A DNA stretch of 64,000 nucleotides, taken from NCBI RefSeq assembly GCF_030812675.1, contig NZ_JAUSTE010000007.1:62001-126000 (forward strand). The letters are read 5' to 3'. The notes under the pieces are model-generated. The model saw nothing but the letters and a program-made list of their open reading frames with translations. It ran no database searches and was not told the origin of the DNA. Source of the stretch: Sinomonas atrocyanea. Its GTDB lineage: Bacteria > Actinomycetota > Actinomycetes > Actinomycetales > Micrococcaceae. Of this stretch, positions 62,664 to 64,000 are shown in pieces. Positions within the stretch are counted from its first letter, which is position 1; every line of letters begins with the position of its first letter. Position numbers and translations under genes: made by a program.

Positions 62664-63506
62664 CTAGTGGTACTGGACCTTGCTGGCGAAGTCGGGCGTG
62701 CGCTTCTCGGCGAAGGCGGCGGCGCCCTCGGCGCCCTCGGGCGAGGCGACGAACAGGTCGAGGGCGGACATCGCGAGGTTGCTCAGCCCGGCCTGGTGGT
62801 CGGTGTCGGCGTTGAAGGACTGCTTGAGGAAGCGGAGCGCCGTGGGGCTCTTCGCGGCGATCTCGTCGGCCCAGGCCATCGCCTCGTCCATGAGCCGTTC
62901 CGGCTCGACCACCGCATTGGCGAGGCCCCAGCGTTCGGCGGTGGCGGCGTCGTACTGGCGGCACAGGTACCAGATCTCGCGGGCGCGCTTCTCCCCGACG
63001 ACGCGGGCGAGGTACGCCGAGCCGAACCCGGCGTCGAACGATCCGACGCGCGGGCCGGCCTGTCCGAACCGGGCCGTCGAGGAGGCGATCGTCAGGTCGC
63101 ACAGGACGTGCAGCACGTGGCCGCCTCCCACCGCGATGCCGTTGACGGCGGCGATGACGGGCTTCGGGATGTCGCGGATGAGCTTGTGGAGGTTCCCGAT
63201 CTCGAACATCCCGGACTCGGTGGGCCCGTAGTCGCCGGTCTCGGCGCGCTGCTTGACGTCGCCGCCCGTGCAGAACGCCTTCTCTCCGGTGCCGGTGAGG
63301 ATCACGGCCTGGACGCCGTGGTCGGCCCACGCGAGGCGGAAGGCCTTGATGAGCTCCTCGACCGTCTTGCCGCGGAAGGCGTTGTAGCGCTCGGGCCGGT
63401 TGATGGTGATGATCGCGGCGGCGTTGCGGCGTTCGTAGAGGATGTCGTCGAAGGCGGGAACCGCGGGGGCGGTCGTGCTGCTGGGGGCGGTGGTCTGGCC
63501 GGTCAT
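62664..63506 (-). CDS. badI: 2-ketocyclohexanecarboxyl-CoA hydrolase (BadI-like)
   Basis: This 280-aa crotonase-family ring-cleavage hydrolase is MenB-like. Motifs are NRPERYNAFRGKTVEELI, AFCTGGDVKQRAETGDYG, VGGGHVLHVLCDLTIAS and GPRVGSFDAGFGSAYLARVVG, all close to BadI of Rhodopseudomonas. It opens the ring to give pimeloyl-CoA. The first 20 residues are a Thr/Pro/Ala-rich extension. It follows the TetR gene by 12 nt and so begins the enzyme genes of the operon. Confidence 0.9.
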   Translation of the reverse strand: MTGQTTAPSSTTAPAVPAFDDILYERRNAAAIITINRPERYNAFRGKTVEELIKAFRLAWADHGVQAVILTGTGEKAFCTGGDVKQRAETGDYGPTESGMFEIGNLHKLIRDIPKPVIAAVNGIAVGGGHVLHVLCDLTIASSTARFGQAGPRVGSFDAGFGSAYLARVVGEKRAREIWYLCRQYDAATAERWGLANAVVEPERLMDEAMAWADEIAAKSPTALRFLKQSFNADTDHQAGLSNLAMSALDLFVASPEGAEGAAAFAEKRTPDFASKVQYH

Positions 63507-63518
63507 GGAAATGTCCTT

Positions 63519-64000
63519 TCAGGCGAGGGGGCCGAGGAGGTCGGAGTAGGCGGCCCGGTGTTCGGGCCGGACCACGGAGGAGAGGGCGAGGGCCGTGTGC
63601 TCGGCCACGTACTGCTCGTGGGTCATGAAGCGGCTGAAGTACCAGTGCTTGAGCGCCCAGAGGTGGGCGGTCGTCAGGAGGCCGTAGGCCAGGACTCTCG
63701 GGTCGACGTCGCCGAGCAGCCCCGCGTCGATGGCCTCGCGGGCGGCGGCGATGAGCGGTTCGGCGCTCTCGACCTCCAGGGCCTTGATCCTCTCGCGGCC
63801 CTCGGGCTCGAGCGTCTTGGACTCCTGGTAGGCGAGAACGGCCGCGTCCCGCAGCTCCTGCACCACGGAGCAGTAGCCGGCGAACGCCGCGGCGAGGCGG
63901 CGGACCGGGTCGGCCTCCTCCTGGACGGGCTCGGCGACGCGGAGGCTGAACTCGTTCAGCACATCCTCGATGACGGCCTGCACGAGCTCCTGCTTGTTGC
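63519..64000 (-). CDS. TetR-family regulator (5' end beyond the window)
   Basis: The visible 160 residues start within the end of the helix-turn-helix (NKQELVQAVIEDVLNEF at the window edge) and contain the whole helical ligand-binding domain (WALKHWYFSRFMTHEQYVAEHT, FAGYCSVVQELRDAAVLAYQES). It is the first gene of the cyclohexanecarboxylate operon, 12 nt before the badI-like gene, and probably represses it. The N-terminal DNA-binding part is outside the window. Confidence 0.88.
   Translation of the reverse strand, partial: NKQELVQAVIEDVLNEFSLRVAEPVQEEADPVRRLAAAFAGYCSVVQELRDAAVLAYQESKTLEPEGRERIKALEVESAEPLIAAAREAIDAGLLGDVDPRVLAYGLLTTAHLWALKHWYFSRFMTHEQYVAEHTALALSSVVRPEHRAAYSDLLGPLA

Overview
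This is a high-GC actinobacterial chromosome segment: many GTG starts, strong purine-rich ribosome binding sites, tight 4-nt gene overlaps, a CspA cold-shock gene, a DasR/NagR-type GntR regulator and no sigma-54 machinery. The gene content fits the Micrococcaceae (Arthrobacter/Sinomonas-like); the genus is an inference. I see no tRNA, rRNA, CRISPR array, transposase or integrase.

Layout. 0.1-2.7 kb: an OmpR-type response regulator facing a TasA-like/SipW/Hpt-like operon; a direct-repeat motif lies upstream of both. 2.7-6.0 kb: McrB-McrC restriction pair. 6.1-13.6 kb: reductase, APC permease, universal stress protein, then an ABC exporter operon (ATPase-permease-MarR) with a palindrome at its promoter. 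13.6-19.8 kb: adenine deaminase and an amino-sugar locus (cutC-nagB-EIIC on one strand, EIIB-EIIA on the other, GntR regulator, HAD phosphatase) with DasR-type operators. 19.8-31.4 kb: mixed housekeeping and stress genes (TfoX-like, hydroxyisobutyrate-type dehydrogenase, catalase-fold protein, DJ-1/PfpI protein, Zn alcohol dehydrogenase, CYTH-CHAD, desaturase, CspA, membrane proteins, OsmC, APC permease). 31.5-36.5 kb: an AcoR-type activator divergent from amidohydrolase-DUF59-alcohol dehydrogenase-ABM genes. This set resembles the accessory genes of actinobacterial propane/acetone monooxygenase clusters, but the monooxygenase is absent.

36.5-47.3 kb: a sugar or polyol catabolic module (epimerase, SDR, ribose-type ABC importer, Zn dehydrogenase, split transketolase, aldehyde dehydrogenase, MarR regulator) with no kinase. 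It is bounded by two near-identical, same-orientation hairpin repeats, and the gene just beyond the right repeat is a 5'-truncated EAL-domain gene. The module therefore looks inserted. 48-53.6 kb: GH13 alpha-glucosidase, alcohol dehydrogenase, flavodoxin and an ECF42-type sigma factor with its DGPF (YCII) partner.

53.5-64 kb: a long minus-strand catabolic operon under a TetR regulator that runs off the window. It encodes AliA-, AliB-, BadH- and BadI-like enzymes, an enoyl-CoA hydratase, glutaryl-CoA dehydrogenase and hydroxyacyl-CoA dehydrogenase: a near-complete route from cyclohexanecarboxylate through pimeloyl-CoA and glutaryl-CoA to crotonyl-CoA. The two most interesting themes are the TasA/SipW locus with its shared motif and degenerate Hpt partner, and the repeat-bounded split-transketolase module that broke an EAL gene.
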